5,362 nt of DNA from Patescibacteria group bacterium (GTDB taxonomy: Bacteria > Patescibacteriota > Dojkabacteria > SC72): positions 1-5,362 of the forward strand of contig JAHISI010000019.1 of the NCBI GenBank assembly GCA_018818345.1. Reading direction: 5' to 3'. The position numbers and the translations under genes are program-made. Below are positions 4,259-5,362 of this stretch, one piece after another; the stretch's first letter is position 1, and each line of letters begins with the position of its first letter. Below the pieces are notes generated by a model. It saw only the letters and a list, made by a program, of their open reading frames with translations. It made no database searches and had not been told where the DNA came from.

Positions 4259-5362
4259 AAGAATATTGATCACAGGTGGTGGATCTGGCGGACATGTATC
4301 TGCTGCACTTTCAATCATATCTTCACTTCAGGAAAAATATCTTTTGGACAAAGAACATTTCCTCTACGTTGGAGGAGATTTGGGTATGGAGGGAGAAAGA
4401 TCAGGAAATTCAATTGAACAGAAATTGATGAAGGGAAAAGATTTCAATTGCAAATATATTAGGCCGGGCAAATTACAAAGGACTTTTTCATTTAATACCA
4501 TAAGACTTTTATTTAGAACTGTGTTAGGTCTTTTGGATTCGTATAAAATTGTAAAAGCATTTAAACCAGATATTGTAATATCAACAGGCGGATTTGTTAC
4601 CGTACATGTTTGTTTAATGGCAAAACTTTTCAAAGCAAAGATATATTTACATGAACAAACAGCTACTGTTGGTCTAACAAACAATCTTGTTGGGAAGGTT
4701 TCTGAAAAAGTATTCATCTCCTTCGAATCCTCAAGAAAGTATTTTACAAAAGCTGAAACAATATTAACTGGGAATCTTGTTAGAGAAGATATTTTCAATA
4801 CCAAAGGACAAGGGAAGTTAGCCGATACTCTGAAAATAATGAAGGAACAACAAGATCAATATCCAATTATATATATCTCTGGAGGAGGTCTAGGATCTCA
4901 TTTGATCAATGATACCGTGAAAGAATGCTTATCCTTATTACTTCAAAAATATCAGATAATTCTTCAAGCAGGTGAAAACAAAGTATTTAAGGATTTCAAG
5001 GCTCTACAAAATGCGAAAGCTTCATTGCCAAAGGAACTACAAGCCAGATTCCTACCTGTTACATATGTTCAAGGTCATGATATTGGTTATTTATTAAACA
5101 ATATTGATTTGTTTGTTGGAAGAGCAGGGGCTAATACGGTATATGAAATGGGGGTATTACAAATTCCATCTATTTTCATACCAATACCCTGGGTTACACA
5201 TAACGAACAACAAAAGAATGCAGAAGTTTTGGTTAAATTGGGATTAGCGGAAATAATTCAGGAAGGAGAGCTTACTTCAGGATGTCTTGTATTGAGAATA
5301 GATAGATTTTTTAAAAGGAAATTGGAAATAAATAGGGAAGAGTTAAAGAAGGTGTTTAAAAC
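4236..5362 (+). CDS. murG: MurG, UDP-GlcNAc:lipid I GlcNAc transferase (3' end beyond window)
   Basis: MurG adds GlcNAc from UDP-GlcNAc to lipid I on the inner face of the membrane, giving lipid II, the substrate of FtsW. It has the GT-B fold. The reading frame runs open from ATG 4236 to the window edge, giving 375 residues, so the true stop lies outside. N-domain marks are the glycine-rich loop GGGSGGH (14-20; family GGTGGH), GMEGE (50-54), TGGF (117-120) and HEQ (139-141) with GLTN (146-149). GNLVRED (179-185) marks the domain linker. C-domain, donor-site marks are SGGGLGS (215-221), RAGANTVYE (296-304) and EQQKNAE (324-330). HEQTAT and GGGLGS replace the commoner HEQNAV and GGSQGA. The start is firm, since the next possible one (TTG 4266) would cut into the first strand. 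It overlaps ftsW by 23 bases, so ribosomes ending ftsW could reinitiate here. I read this frame by hand; no stop occurs. Confidence 0.94.
   Translation, partial: MDKQKLTKRILITGGGSGGHVSAALSIISSLQEKYLLDKEHFLYVGGDLGMEGERSGNSIEQKLMKGKDFNCKYIRPGKLQRTFSFNTIRLLFRTVLGLLDSYKIVKAFKPDIVISTGGFVTVHVCLMAKLFKAKIYLHEQTATVGLTNNLVGKVSEKVFISFESSRKYFTKAETILTGNLVREDIFNTKGQGKLADTLKIMKEQQDQYPIIYISGGGLGSHLINDTVKECLSLLLQKYQIILQAGENKVFKDFKALQNAKASLPKELQARFLPVTYVQGHDIGYLLNNIDLFVGRAGANTVYEMGVLQIPSIFIPIPWVTHNEQQKNAEVLVKLGLAEIIQEGELTSGCLVLRIDRFFKRKLEINREELKKVFK

Noticed and set aside
4364..4804. Minus-strand open frame of 146 codons near the right end
   Set aside because: It is antisense to murG, whose conserved motifs lie across the same stretch in an uninterrupted plus-strand frame.
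545..5362. Recoding of TGA as glycine or another amino acid
   Set aside because: No in-frame TGA occurs in any gene, Trp is encoded by TGG, and all frames close normally with TAA or TAG.

Overview
The window is AT-rich, tightly packed bacterial DNA. It holds six protein genes and two tRNA genes, and no stretch over 300 bases lacks a gene. I found no mobile element, CRISPR array or phage gene cluster. The best guess for the host is a reduced-genome bacterium of the Candidate Phyla Radiation (Patescibacteria). This is inferred from the mix of an archaeal-type CMP kinase with bacterial pyruvate kinase, FtsW and MurG, from divergent versions of conserved motifs, from very short or overlapping gene junctions, and from the lack of a Shine-Dalgarno sequence before any of the six starts. 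An AT-rich Firmicutes relative is not excluded. No in-frame TGA occurs in any gene and all visible stops are TAA or TAG, so nothing suggests that TGA is read as glycine, as it is in Gracilibacteria and Absconditabacteria.

Layout, left to right. (1) Positions 41-448, minus strand: a four-helix membrane protein resembling the YvlD / phage-holin-family-4 group. (2) Positions 545-1927, plus strand: pyruvate kinase, behind a good sigma70-like promoter. tRNA-Cys(GCA) begins only three bases after its stop codon. (3) tRNA-Leu(UAA) at 2056-2139 follows, with what looks like its own promoter at 2015-2043. (4) Positions 2157-3012, minus strand: a two-gene unit of an archaeal-type cytidylate kinase and an 87-residue protein with a rubredoxin-like metal knuckle domain. 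It converges on the tRNAs. (5) From 3044, plus strand: ftsW and then murG, which is cut by the window edge. This pair is the core of a division and cell-wall (dcw) cluster and is divergent from the kinase across only 31 bp.

How the genes fit together. MurG makes lipid II on the inner face of the membrane, and FtsW polymerises it at the septum; their 23-base overlap suggests coupled translation. Pyruvate kinase is the last ATP-yielding step of glycolysis, and its cation-site residues resemble potassium-independent enzymes. The CMP kinase supplies CDP for nucleotide pools; why it is paired with a rubredoxin-like protein is unknown. I see no clearly new multi-gene system. The more unusual points are the promoter-to-start spacing that predicts leaderless or nearly leaderless mRNAs, the pyk/tRNA-Cys junction, departures from consensus in both tRNAs, a two-residue insertion beside the catalytic Asp of FtsW, and the lysine-free P-loop of the kinase.
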